Of a DNA stretch of 5,774 nt, positions 1-5,773 are shown piece by piece (position 1 is the first letter of the stretch; each line of letters opens with the position of its first letter). Source of the stretch: Alphaproteobacteria bacterium (GTDB lineage Bacteria > Pseudomonadota > Alphaproteobacteria > UBA8366); the NCBI GenBank assembly GCA_030743445.1, contig JASLSL010000137.1, forward strand, positions 1 through 5,774, written 5' to 3'. A program made the translations under genes and the position numbers. The notes under the pieces are model-generated. The model saw only the letters and a list, made by a program, of their open reading frames with translations, did not search any database and was not told where the DNA came from.

Positions 1-43
1 CTTCAGGGGAAGGGATTATTTTCTTTGGCCCGGCCGCTTCGTT

Positions 44-80
44 CCCTGCCCCCGACGAGGGGGAGGGTTAGGGTGGGGGG
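44..80. repeat. G-rich hairpin and possible G-quadruplex
   Basis: Positions 44-67 form a hairpin: CCCT (44-47) plus CCCCC (49-53) pair with GGGGG (59-63) plus AGGG (64-67), leaving one bulged G48 and a 5-nt loop. The plus strand also carries four guanine runs at 59-63, 65-67, 71-73 and 75-80 with loops of 1, 3 and 1 nt, which meets the usual G-quadruplex pattern. It lies about 180 nt past the nrdJ stop. No T-tract follows on the minus strand, so it is not a standard terminator. Similar G-rich palindromes are often dispersed in bacterial genomes. Confidence 0.6.
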
Positions 81-99
81 AACTAAAATCATTCCCTCT

Positions 100-231
100 C
101 GTCATCCCGGCCGAACGAGCGAAGCGAGAGAGAGCCGGGACCCAATCCCGGGAACCAACGTGTCGTTCGGCCCGCCCGCGAGTATTCCGGAATGGGTCCC
201 GGATCGGTGCGCCGCATCGTCCGGGATGACG
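100..231. repeat. REP-like nested palindromic element (about 132 bp)
   Basis: The ends are a perfect 11-bp inverted repeat: CGTCATCCCGG (100-110) and CCGGGATGACG (221-231). Inside lie a perfect 10-bp pair CCGGGACCCA (135-144) and TGGGTCCCGG (193-202), and an alternative 10-bp pair GGCCGAACGA (109-118) and TCGTTCGGCC (163-172). TCCCGGC (105-111) can also pair locally with GCCGGGA (134-140). No transposase or real coding frame is present. Ends of this type are common in dispersed intergenic repeats of alphaproteobacteria (from memory). It starts 31 nt after the nrdJ stop and could help end or stabilise that transcript. With the G-rich stretch it fills the whole gene-free left end (1-261). Confidence 0.75.
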
Positions 232-261
232 GTCAGTTGAAACGCTTAGGCCGCCCACCGC

Positions 262-2550
262 TCACGAGCACTTCGAATAGCCGCAGGACGCGCAGACGTC
301 GCAGCCTTCCTGGTGCATCAGGTCCGCGCTGCCGCATTTCGGGCACTGGCGCGGGCGCGCGCCGCCGACGACCTGGCGGCGGGCGAGGAGGCTCTCGTCC
401 GCGAGCCCGCCCGACGGCAGGAACCCGATGGCGATCATGTGGCGCTCGATCTCCTCGCCGATCGCGGCCAACAGCGAGGGCACGTACTTGCCCTCCATCC
501 ACGCACCCCCGCGCGGGTCGAACACCGCCTTCAGCTCCTCGACCACGAACGAGACGTCGCCGCCGCGGCGGAACACGGCGCTGATCATCCGGGTCAGCGC
601 CACGGTCCAGGCGTAGTGCTCCATGTTCTTCGAGTTGATGAACACCTCGAACGGCCGGCGGCGGCCGTCCTGCTCGATGTCGTTGACGGTGATGTAGATC
701 GCGTGGTCGCTGTCAGGCCATTTGATCTTGTAGGTCTGGCCCTCGAGCGCCTCGGGCCGCTCCAGCGGCCGGGTCATGTAGACGATGTCGGTCGGTGCGC
801 CGTCCACCGGCGTCGGGGCCGCGAACGCGGCCGCCGCAGCGTCGTCCGCCGCTTCCAGCACGGCGCCGGTGATCTCGTTCGGACGATAGGTCGTGCAGCC
901 CTTGCAGCCGAGCGCGTAGGCGCGGCGGTAGACCTGCCGGAAGTCCTCGAACGAGATGTCCCGCGGCAGGTTGATGGTCTTCGAGATCGAGCTGTCGATG
1001 TAGTCCTGGGCCGCCGCCTGCATCGCCAGATGATCCTCGGGCGATAGATTCTCGACGTCGACGAAGGCGTCGGGCAGCTCGGCGTCTTTATTTCCACTCG
1101 GGCCCACCCCCTCGCGATAGAGCCGGTAGGCGTAGTCCAAGACCTCGACCTGGTGGTGGCCGCCGTCGGGCATCAGGACGTTGCGCTTCTGGTGGTAGGC
1201 GAAGACCGGCTCGATGCCCGACGAGACGTTGCCGGCGTAGAGCGAGATCGTCCCGGTCGGCGCGATCGAGGTGACCAGCGCGTTGCGCATGCCACCGGAT
1301 TCGATCGCGCGGCGGATTTCCGGCTCCAGCTCCCGGATCGTCTCGCCCGCGAGGTAGGGCTCCGCATCGTAGAGCGGGAACGCCCCCTTCTCGGCCGCGA
1401 TCTCGGCCGACGCCAAATAGGCGGCGCGGCGAAACGCCGAAAGCCACTCGCGGGTCAGGGTGACTGCCTCGTCGCCGCCGTAGCGCACGCCGCACATCGC
1501 CAGCGCGTCGGCGAGCCCGGTGACGCCGAGACCGATGCGGCGCTTGGCTTGGGCCTCGTGACGCTGGGCTTCGAGCGGGAATTCGGAAACGTCGATCGCG
1601 TTGTCGAGCATGCGCACGGCGAGCGCGACCAACCGTTCGAGCTCTTGTGCGTCGAGCCGCGCCGCGGCGCCGAACGGATCGCGCACCAGCCGCGCCAGAT
1701 TGATCGAGCCCAGGAGACACGCGCCATAAGGCGGCAGCGGCTGTTCGCCGCACGGGTTGGTCGCGCGGATAAGCTCGCAATAGTGCAGGTTGTTCCGCCG
1801 GTTGATGCGATCGATGAAGATCACCCCGGGCTCGGCGCACTCATAGGTCGCGCGCATGATGCGGTCCCACAGCGCCCGCGCCTCGATGGTGCGGTACGTC
1901 TCGCCGTCGAACACCAGGTCCCACCCTGCGTCGTCCTCGACCGCGGCCATGAAATCGTCGGTCGCCAGGACCGAGAGGTTGAACATGCGCAGCCGCGCCG
2001 CGTCGCGCTTGGCCTCGATGAATGCCTCGATGTCGGGATGGTCGCAGCGCATCACCGCCATCATCGCGCCCCGGCGCTGGCCGGCGCTCATGATCGTGCG
2101 GCACATGGCGTCCCACACGTCCATGAAGCTGAGCGGCCCCGAGGCGTCGGCGCCGACACCGCGAACCGGGGCGCCGCGCGGGCGCAAGGTCGAGAAGTCG
2201 TAGCCGATGCCGCCGCCCTGCTGCATGGTGAGAGCCGCTTCCTTGAGGCCGTCGAAGATGCTCGCCATGTCGTCGCCGATCTCGCCCATGACGAAGCAGT
2301 TGAACAGCGTCACCCGGCGGCCCGCGCCCGCGCCGGCGACGATGCGCCCGGCGGGCAGGAAGCGGTAATCCTCGAGCGCGCCATAGAACCGCTCGGCCCA
2401 ATGGACGGGATCGCCCTCGGGTGCGGCGAGTGCCGACGCCACCCGGCGCCAGGTATCTTCGACCGTGGCGTCGACGGGCGTGCCGTCCGGCCCCTTGAGC
2501 CGGTACTTCATGTCCCAGATGCGTTCCTGGATATCCTGGCCGTCGCTCAT
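262..2550 (-). CDS. nrdJ: Adenosylcobalamin-dependent (class II) ribonucleotide reductase NrdJ
   Basis: Reduces ribonucleotides to deoxyribonucleotides using coenzyme B12 to generate the thiyl radical; cytosolic, and independent of oxygen. The 762-residue product shows the class II active site: a redox Cys85 in FNCFVMG, the NPCGE finger loop (N265, C267 as likely thiyl Cys, E269), and Cys278 eleven residues later in YGACLLGSINL. The APTGTIS phosphate-binding loop lies at 430-436. A TSCPD-like region follows (about 600-705), then a Cys-rich tail (C736, C739, C750, C753, C756, C761) ending in CGYSKCS, typical of NrdJ. No N-terminal ATP-cone is evident, since the protein begins almost directly with the reductase fold. 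It is complete and close to the length of the shorter NrdJ type (from memory, rhizobial forms are much longer). The ATG at 2550 is preceded by AAGTAGG with a 4-nt spacer. It is separated from upstream plsC by 155 nt with its own predicted promoter. Family assignment is very secure. Confidence 0.96.
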   Translation of the reverse strand: MSDGQDIQERIWDMKYRLKGPDGTPVDATVEDTWRRVASALAAPEGDPVHWAERFYGALEDYRFLPAGRIVAGAGAGRRVTLFNCFVMGEIGDDMASIFDGLKEAALTMQQGGGIGYDFSTLRPRGAPVRGVGADASGPLSFMDVWDAMCRTIMSAGQRRGAMMAVMRCDHPDIEAFIEAKRDAARLRMFNLSVLATDDFMAAVEDDAGWDLVFDGETYRTIEARALWDRIMRATYECAEPGVIFIDRINRRNNLHYCELIRATNPCGEQPLPPYGACLLGSINLARLVRDPFGAAARLDAQELERLVALAVRMLDNAIDVSEFPLEAQRHEAQAKRRIGLGVTGLADALAMCGVRYGGDEAVTLTREWLSAFRRAAYLASAEIAAEKGAFPLYDAEPYLAGETIRELEPEIRRAIESGGMRNALVTSIAPTGTISLYAGNVSSGIEPVFAYHQKRNVLMPDGGHHQVEVLDYAYRLYREGVGPSGNKDAELPDAFVDVENLSPEDHLAMQAAAQDYIDSSISKTINLPRDISFEDFRQVYRRAYALGCKGCTTYRPNEITGAVLEAADDAAAAAFAAPTPVDGAPTDIVYMTRPLERPEALEGQTYKIKWPDSDHAIYITVNDIEQDGRRRPFEVFINSKNMEHYAWTVALTRMISAVFRRGGDVSFVVEELKAVFDPRGGAWMEGKYVPSLLAAIGEEIERHMIAIGFLPSGGLADESLLARRQVVGGARPRQCPKCGSADLMHQEGCDVCASCGYSKCS

Positions 2551-2590
2551 CCTGCCTACTTTTTGATCATTTCACGGGTTATTTCACCAG

Positions 2591-2619
2591 ATATTACCTA
2601 ACCAGTTGATTTTTAACAA
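2591..2619 (-). promoter_or_regulatory. Predicted sigma70-type promoter of nrdJ
   Basis: On the minus strand, TTGTTA (2619-2614) and TAATAT (2596-2591) are separated by exactly 17 nt; each matches the -35 and -10 consensus at 4 of 6 positions. The block lies in the AT-rich gap upstream of nrdJ. Transcription would begin near 2584, leaving a leader of about 34 nt with an AAGTAGG ribosome site at 2561-2555. Spacing and position are good, hexamers are only moderate. Confidence 0.5.
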
Positions 2620-2661
2620 GTTTATGCTGATTTTCCTCCTCATTCAGAAACTTTACGCGGT

Positions 2662-2670
2662 TTATCCACA
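2662..2670 (+). promoter_or_regulatory. DnaA box upstream of nrdJ
   Basis: TTATCCACA is an exact match to the high-affinity DnaA box. It lies in the plsC-nrdJ intergenic region, about 43 nt upstream of the predicted -35 element of nrdJ. A degenerate relative, TTATCCCGG (2695-2703), lies further upstream and is unlikely to count alone. DnaA control of ribonucleotide reductase genes is known for E. coli nrdAB, so a regulatory role is plausible. A single site does not make an origin. Confidence 0.5.
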
Positions 2671-2705
2671 CGTTTACCCGCCAAATTACGGCTGTTATCC
2701 CGGGG

Positions 2706-3443
2706 TCATCCGGAGGTTTGGCCGAGTCGTTGCCGGGCCTCCCGACACAGCTTGTCCGACGCCGGCTCGATCCGCTCGCGCAGGGTTTTCATGAATTCCT
2801 TGCGGTCGAGACCGGGCTCGATGGGGGGGAGGAATTCGACCACGATGGTGCCTGGATACTTCAGGAACTCGCGCCGCGGCCAGTACACGCCCGAATTCAA
2901 CGCGATCGGCACCACCGGCACGTCGCATTTGCCATACAGCGCCGCAATCCCCGCGAGATAGGGGCGATCCTCGCCGGGCGGCGTGCGGGTGCCCTGCGGG
3001 AAGACGACGATCGAACGGCCGGCGGCGAGGCGGTCTCGCGCGTCGGCCACCAGGTTCTTCAGCGCCGAGGCGCCGCCTTCCCGGTCGACCCCGATCATGC
3101 CGACGCGCCACAGGAACCAGCCGAAGAACGGGAACCACAACAGCTCGCGCTTGACCACGTAGGCGCAGTCCAGGACCAGGGTGTTGTAGATCAGCGTGTC
3201 CCACGCCGACTGGTGTTTGGAGGCGAGGATCACCGGGCCGCCGGGCAAATTCTCCATGCCGCGGACTTCGTAATCGATGCCGGCGACCCACTTGATGATC
3301 GAAAGGCAGCTGCGGCACCACGACAGGCAGCAGCGCCAGAAAAAACGGCGCGGGAGCAACATGAGCGGCAGGTAGGGCGGGCTCAGGAGCGACGACCAGA
3401 GATAGAATACGGCGGCGAATACGACCGAGCGCAGGACCGTCAC
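2706..3443 (-). CDS. plsC: PlsC-family 1-acyl-sn-glycerol-3-phosphate acyltransferase
   Basis: Likely transfers an acyl group to the sn-2 position of lysophosphatidic acid, giving phosphatidic acid at the inner membrane. The GTG at 3443 gives 245 residues, the usual family size. I chose it because GGAGGAGG lies 6 nt upstream and it overlaps the ydcF-like stop as GTGA; a longer in-frame extension to 3554 would run back inside that gene and adds only Arg-rich residues. The N-terminus is hydrophobic (about residues 5-30). Acyltransferase motifs appear in order: HQSAWD (H77, D82; HX4D), a second block around IGVDR (117-121), FPQGTR (148-153) and VVPIALNSG (177-185). The third motif has Gln150 where the classic FPEGTR has Glu. 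It is the last gene of the ftsX-gmhB-ydcF-plsC run. Lysophospholipid or other acyl acceptors remain possible, because the family is broad. Confidence 0.9.
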   Translation of the reverse strand: MTVLRSVVFAAVFYLWSSLLSPPYLPLMLLPRRFFWRCCLSWCRSCLSIIKWVAGIDYEVRGMENLPGGPVILASKHQSAWDTLIYNTLVLDCAYVVKRELLWFPFFGWFLWRVGMIGVDREGGASALKNLVADARDRLAAGRSIVVFPQGTRTPPGEDRPYLAGIAALYGKCDVPVVPIALNSGVYWPRREFLKYPGTIVVEFLPPIEPGLDRKEFMKTLRERIEPASDKLCREARQRLGQTSG

Positions 3444-4081
3444 GATATTCCTCCTCCGCCGGCCGTCCAATGCAGCGCGTAGGCCGCGAACGCGACCAGG
3501 AATTTGTTGTACTCGCCGGCGATCAGGACCGCGGTCCCGGGCCAACGCCACCAAGCATCGAGCTTGACGTGATCCGGGAACACCGGATGCGGCACGATAT
3601 CGGCCTCGGGCATCGCGACCCTAAACTCCAGAAGGCTTCGGGGCATGTGATAACTCGCGGTCACGAGCCGCAACGATCGATACGATTGACGGCGCATCCA
3701 GGCCGCCGACTCGGCGGCGTTGCCGGCGGTATCGTCGGCCCGGTGGCCGAGAACGATGCAGCAGTCGAGCTCTTCCGGCGCCTGGCGTGAGATCCGCAGC
3801 AGTTCGCGCACGTCGACCCCGCGATGGACGCCGGAGACGAACAGTTTCTTGGCCCGCCCTCGTTCGAGCAGGCGAATGCCGCTTTCGAGCCGAAGGCTAC
3901 CGCCGGTCAGCACCACGATGGCGTCGGTTTCGCGCTCGGGTGCTGCGACCGCGCGCGGAATGCCGCCGATGAAGGTCAGCAATCCACCGAGCCAGGCCGC
4001 GGCGGCGGCGATCGCCAGGACCGCCGCCACGAGCCGACGGCGTCGGCGTCGCCGCAGCCGCGCCGGAGAGCGCCGCGCCAT
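3440..4081 (-). CDS. YdcF/ElyC/SanA-family (DUF218) membrane protein
   Basis: A 213-residue protein of the DUF218 superfamily, whose members (E. coli ElyC, SanA, YdcF) are linked to envelope polysaccharide precursor and lipid-carrier metabolism; the exact reaction of this one is unknown. The N-terminus carries an Arg cluster (residues 8-17) followed by one membrane helix (about 18-41), so the fold probably faces the periplasm. Family motifs seen: DAIVVLTGG (53-61), a FVSG strand (81-84), TAGNAAES (118-125), TASYHMPRS (141-149) and the C-terminal EYNKFLVA (190-197). The ATG at 4081 is preferred: GGAGGT lies 5 nt upstream and it forms TGATG with the gmhB stop. A GTG directly upstream (4084) would add one residue but sits only 2 nt from that site. 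Its 3' end overlaps the plsC start. Family membership is clear; specific function is not. Confidence 0.88.
   Translation of the reverse strand: MARRSPARLRRRRRRRLVAAVLAIAAAAAWLGGLLTFIGGIPRAVAAPERETDAIVVLTGGSLRLESGIRLLERGRAKKLFVSGVHRGVDVRELLRISRQAPEELDCCIVLGHRADDTAGNAAESAAWMRRQSYRSLRLVTASYHMPRSLLEFRVAMPEADIVPHPVFPDHVKLDAWWRWPGTAVLIAGEYNKFLVAFAAYALHWTAGGGGIS
3450..3457 (-). promoter_or_regulatory. Ribosome binding site that fixes the plsC start
   Basis: The minus strand reads GGAGGAGG, followed by 6 nt (AATATC) and GTG at 3443. This strong site lies inside the last codons of the ydcF-like gene and encodes part of its Gly-rich C-terminus. It supports the GTG start over the longer in-frame ATG/GTG candidates upstream. 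Confidence 0.8.
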
Positions 4082-4641
4082 CACCGACCTCCATTGCGAT
4101 CGAGCAGGGTGTCGACGACGGAGGCCAGGTCGTCGTGGATCGACACCGGCTCGACCTCGGCCGTCAGTCCATTGCTCAAGGTCGCCTCGCCCTGCCCGGT
4201 GCGCACCAGGAACCGGGGACAGCCGAGCGCCCGGCCCGCCTGCATGTCGCGTAGCGCGTCGCCGATCATCGGCGTTGTGGCCGGATCGGCGCCGAACTCG
4301 GCGAGCGCCTCCAGCAGCATGCCCGGCGCCGGCTTGCGGCGTTCGGTCGGACGGTCGGGATGGTCGGGACAGAAATAAATCGCATCGAGCCAGGCATCGG
4401 CCGCCGCCAACTCGCGGCGCAGCCGGTCATGGATTTCGCCCAGCGCCGCTTCGGTCATCAGACCGCGGCCCATACCACCCTGGTTGGTGACCACCGCGAC
4501 CTTGACGCCCGCCGCATTGAGCCGCCCTACCGCCGCGGCCGAACCCGGGATCATGACCAGCCCGTCGGGCGTGCGGACGTAGTCCTTGTCGTCCTCGTTC
4601 AGCACCCCGTCGCGATCGAGCAGCACCAGTTTCAGCCCCAT
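4081..4641 (-). CDS. gmhB: HAD-family heptose-1,7-bisphosphate 7-phosphatase (GmhB/HisB-N type)
   Basis: Predicted to remove the 7-phosphate of D-glycero-D-manno-heptose 1,7-bisphosphate, a cytosolic step in ADP-heptose synthesis for lipopolysaccharide core. The 186-residue length fits GmhB. HAD motifs are complete: LLDRDGVLN (D9 nucleophile, D11 acid/base), VVTNQ (T52, N53), RKPAPGML (K103) and MIGD with following D132 (D128 and D132 metal site). The insert that binds zinc in E. coli GmhB is reduced to CPDHP (C91, H94), and the downstream C-X-C pair is absent. The ATG at 4641 follows the ftsX stop by 15 nt, with GAGG 8 nt before it, and the stop overlaps ydcF. No other heptose genes are in the window, so the substrate rests on family resemblance; histidinol-phosphate or another sugar phosphate cannot be excluded. 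Confidence 0.83.
   Translation of the reverse strand: MGLKLVLLDRDGVLNEDDKDYVRTPDGLVMIPGSAAAVGRLNAAGVKVAVVTNQGGMGRGLMTEAALGEIHDRLRRELAAADAWLDAIYFCPDHPDRPTERRKPAPGMLLEALAEFGADPATTPMIGDALRDMQAGRALGCPRFLVRTGQGEATLSNGLTAEVEPVSIHDDLASVVDTLLDRNGGR
4087..4092 (-). promoter_or_regulatory. Ribosome binding site of the ydcF-like gene
   Basis: GGAGGT on the minus strand sits 5 nt before the ATG at 4081 and within the last codons of gmhB. It favours that ATG over the GTG at 4084, which would leave a spacer of only 2 nt. Confidence 0.7.
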
Positions 4642-4656
4642 GCCCGGCGCCTCATA

Positions 4657-5544
4657 TCACACCATCCGCGCCAGGACCCGCATCACCGTGCGCCGGGCGG
4701 TGATCATCGCGACGTAGGCGGCCGGAACCGGTAGCAGCGCCAGCACCGCCCAGTGCCATGCATGCAGCGCCACGGGCGGCAACAGGGTCGAGTCGAGGTC
4801 GGCGGCGACCCGGCCGACGGCGACAAGCGTCAGCAGAGTGAGCGCGGTACCGCCGATGCTGCCCTTGAGCGCCAGCGCCAGGGCCTGGCGTTGGAATTGG
4901 CGGGCGATGTAGTCGTCCTGCGCGCCGATCAGGTGCAGGACCTCGATCACCTCGTGGTGGACCGCGAGCCCGCTGCGGGTCGTGAACACCACCGCGGTGA
5001 CCGCGACCAGCGCGATCAGCCCGATCATGACCGCCGCCACCGCCTCGATCGAACCGATCAAGTCGACCAGATTGCGGCGCCAGTACTCGTGGCTTTCGAT
5101 CGAGCTGCCGGGGGCAGCCTCGGCGAGCCGTTTCGCGAGCGCCGCGAGATCGGGGCGGCGGTCGTCCTCGAGTGTTACGTCGATGACCCGCGGCAACGGT
5201 AGGTCGGCGGTGGAAATGCCGGCGCCGAGCCAGGGCTCGAGCAGGGTCATGATCTCGTTCTTCGGCAGCGGCCGGGCGGCGGCGATTCCAGGTGTCTTCA
5301 GCAGCACCCGGACCGTGGCGACGACCCGTTTGTCGACCGCCACCTCGTCCTCGTCCTCGCCCGGCGCCACCTGGACCGTAATTTTGGCCTCGAGTCCCTG
5401 GCTCCAATCCGCGGCGACGCCGGACAGCATCAGCGCGACGGCCAGCATCAGCCCGGCGAGGTAGACCATCACCCCCACGATCCACGGCAACAGACGCGTC
5501 GATGGATCGCCGACGATCGAGAAGTCGGTGCGACCGCCCAGCAT
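4657..5544 (-). CDS. ftsX: Cell division protein FtsX (membrane subunit of FtsEX)
   Basis: Inner-membrane partner of the ATPase FtsE; the complex works at the divisome and transmits ATP hydrolysis to peptidoglycan hydrolase activation. The 295 residues show FtsX topology: a cytoplasmic N-tail, TM1 (about 19-41), a periplasmic domain (about 45-160) with LPLPRVIDV at 115-123, TM2 (about 168-188), and a cytoplasmic loop with HEVIEVLHLIGAQDDYIARQ (197-216) expected to contact FtsE. TM3 (about 222-246) and TM4 (about 263-284) complete it. The ATG at 5544 gives a normal N-tail, but no good ribosome site precedes it: the nearest AGGA is 13 nt away. An upstream frame stops 1 nt before the ATG, so translational coupling is plausible. 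No ftsE sequence is recognisable in the 230 nt upstream, which is unusual because the two genes normally abut. First gene visible of the envelope gene run. Confidence 0.93.
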   Translation of the reverse strand: MLGGRTDFSIVGDPSTRLLPWIVGVMVYLAGLMLAVALMLSGVAADWSQGLEAKITVQVAPGEDEDEVAVDKRVVATVRVLLKTPGIAAARPLPKNEIMTLLEPWLGAGISTADLPLPRVIDVTLEDDRRPDLAALAKRLAEAAPGSSIESHEYWRRNLVDLIGSIEAVAAVMIGLIALVAVTAVVFTTRSGLAVHHEVIEVLHLIGAQDDYIARQFQRQALALALKGSIGGTALTLLTLVAVGRVAADLDSTLLPPVALHAWHWAVLALLPVPAAYVAMITARRTVMRVLARMV

Positions 5545-5545
5545 G

Positions 5546-5773
5546 TTATACCAAAGGTCCTAGATAATGACCCTTAGAGATCGCGTTGGCGTCCCGTCGG
5601 GTAGGAGCGAAGGGGCCGGCGATGCGGCGCATCATCAAGGCTTCGCGACGCCCTCCGACGGGACGCCAGCGCGACCCGAAGGGCGGCTTTCCAAGGCTTT
5701 CGGACCCCGGGGCGGACCCCGGGGCGGACAACGTCGCGCCTGTCTTGCGATGCGCCGCATCGCGACGACGCGC
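5546..5773 (-). CDS. Possible C-terminal end of an upstream gene, running through repeat DNA (partial)
   Basis: One minus-strand frame is open from the right edge of the window for 75 codons and ends in TAA, 1 nt before the ftsX ATG. The translation is Arg/Pro/Gly-rich (for example GSRWRPVGGRREA and ending KGHYLGPLV) and resembles no domain I recognise, including FtsE. Much of it is encoded by the large inverted repeat and the 12-bp tandem repeat. Two readings fit: a chance open frame in GC-rich repeat DNA, or the tail of an upstream gene (ftsE would be expected here) extended by an inserted palindromic element. The stop/start spacing and weak ribosome site of ftsX favour the second slightly. 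The internal TTG start at 5731 has no supporting ribosome site. Confidence 0.25.
   Translation of the reverse strand, partial: ARRRDAAHRKTGATLSAPGSAPGSESLGKPPFGSRWRPVGGRREALMMRRIAGPFAPTRRDANAISKGHYLGPLV
5581..5674. repeat. Large inverted repeat upstream of ftsX
   Basis: Twenty-base arms at 5581-5600 and 5655-5674 match at 19 of 20 positions, the exception being a G-T wobble; the core is GGCGTCCCGTCGG. The 54-nt centre holds a further stem GCGAAG (5607-5612) with CTTCGC (5641-5646) and a tip palindrome GATGCG-G-CGCATC (5621-5633). This three-tiered structure suggests a dispersed palindromic element or an RNA-level hairpin. No transposase is present. One minus-strand frame stays open right through it. 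Confidence 0.75.
5701..5729. repeat. 12-bp direct tandem repeat
   Basis: CGGACCCCGGGG occurs twice in tandem (5701-5712, 5713-5724), followed by a partial third copy CGGAC (5725-5729). The unit is a multiple of three, so copy-number change would keep the minus-strand frame open; that frame reads Ser-Ala-Pro-Gly repeats here. Confidence 0.8.
5747..5763. repeat. Perfect palindrome near the right edge
   Basis: GCGATGCG and CGCATCGC flank a single central C. Its 13-bp core is the reverse complement of the tip palindrome at 5621-5633, so the same motif occurs twice within about 140 bp. Probably part of the same repeat family as the large inverted repeat, which may continue outside the window. Confidence 0.6.

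Noticed and set aside
25..258. Short open frames on both strands in the left intergenic region
   Set aside because: They are products of the palindromic and G-rich repeats, with no ribosome site or recognisable domain.
1153..2601. Long plus-strand open frame (482 codons) opposite nrdJ
   Set aside because: It lies wholly against the clearly conserved nrdJ, its translation is Arg/Ala/His-rich with no domain, and such antisense frames are normal at this GC content.
2584..2643. 19-codon minus-strand frame in the nrdJ leader region, beginning ATG AGG AGG
   Set aside because: No ribosome site precedes it, the AGGAGG is inside the frame, and it overlaps the predicted promoter. The AGGAGG itself has no standard start codon at a suitable distance.
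2551..2705. Replication origin or cobalamin riboswitch in the AT-rich gap
   Set aside because: Only one consensus DnaA box is present and the region is too short and lacks recognisable B12-riboswitch box sequence.
3444..3554. N-terminal extension of plsC by 37 residues
   Set aside because: The extension would overlap the ydcF-like gene by over 110 nt and is Arg-rich, whereas the GTG at 3443 has a strong ribosome site and gives the usual family length.
5545..5575. Promoter for ftsX (TATAAC just before the ATG)
   Set aside because: A start site from that hexamer would fall at or after the ATG, and no good -35 lies at the right distance.
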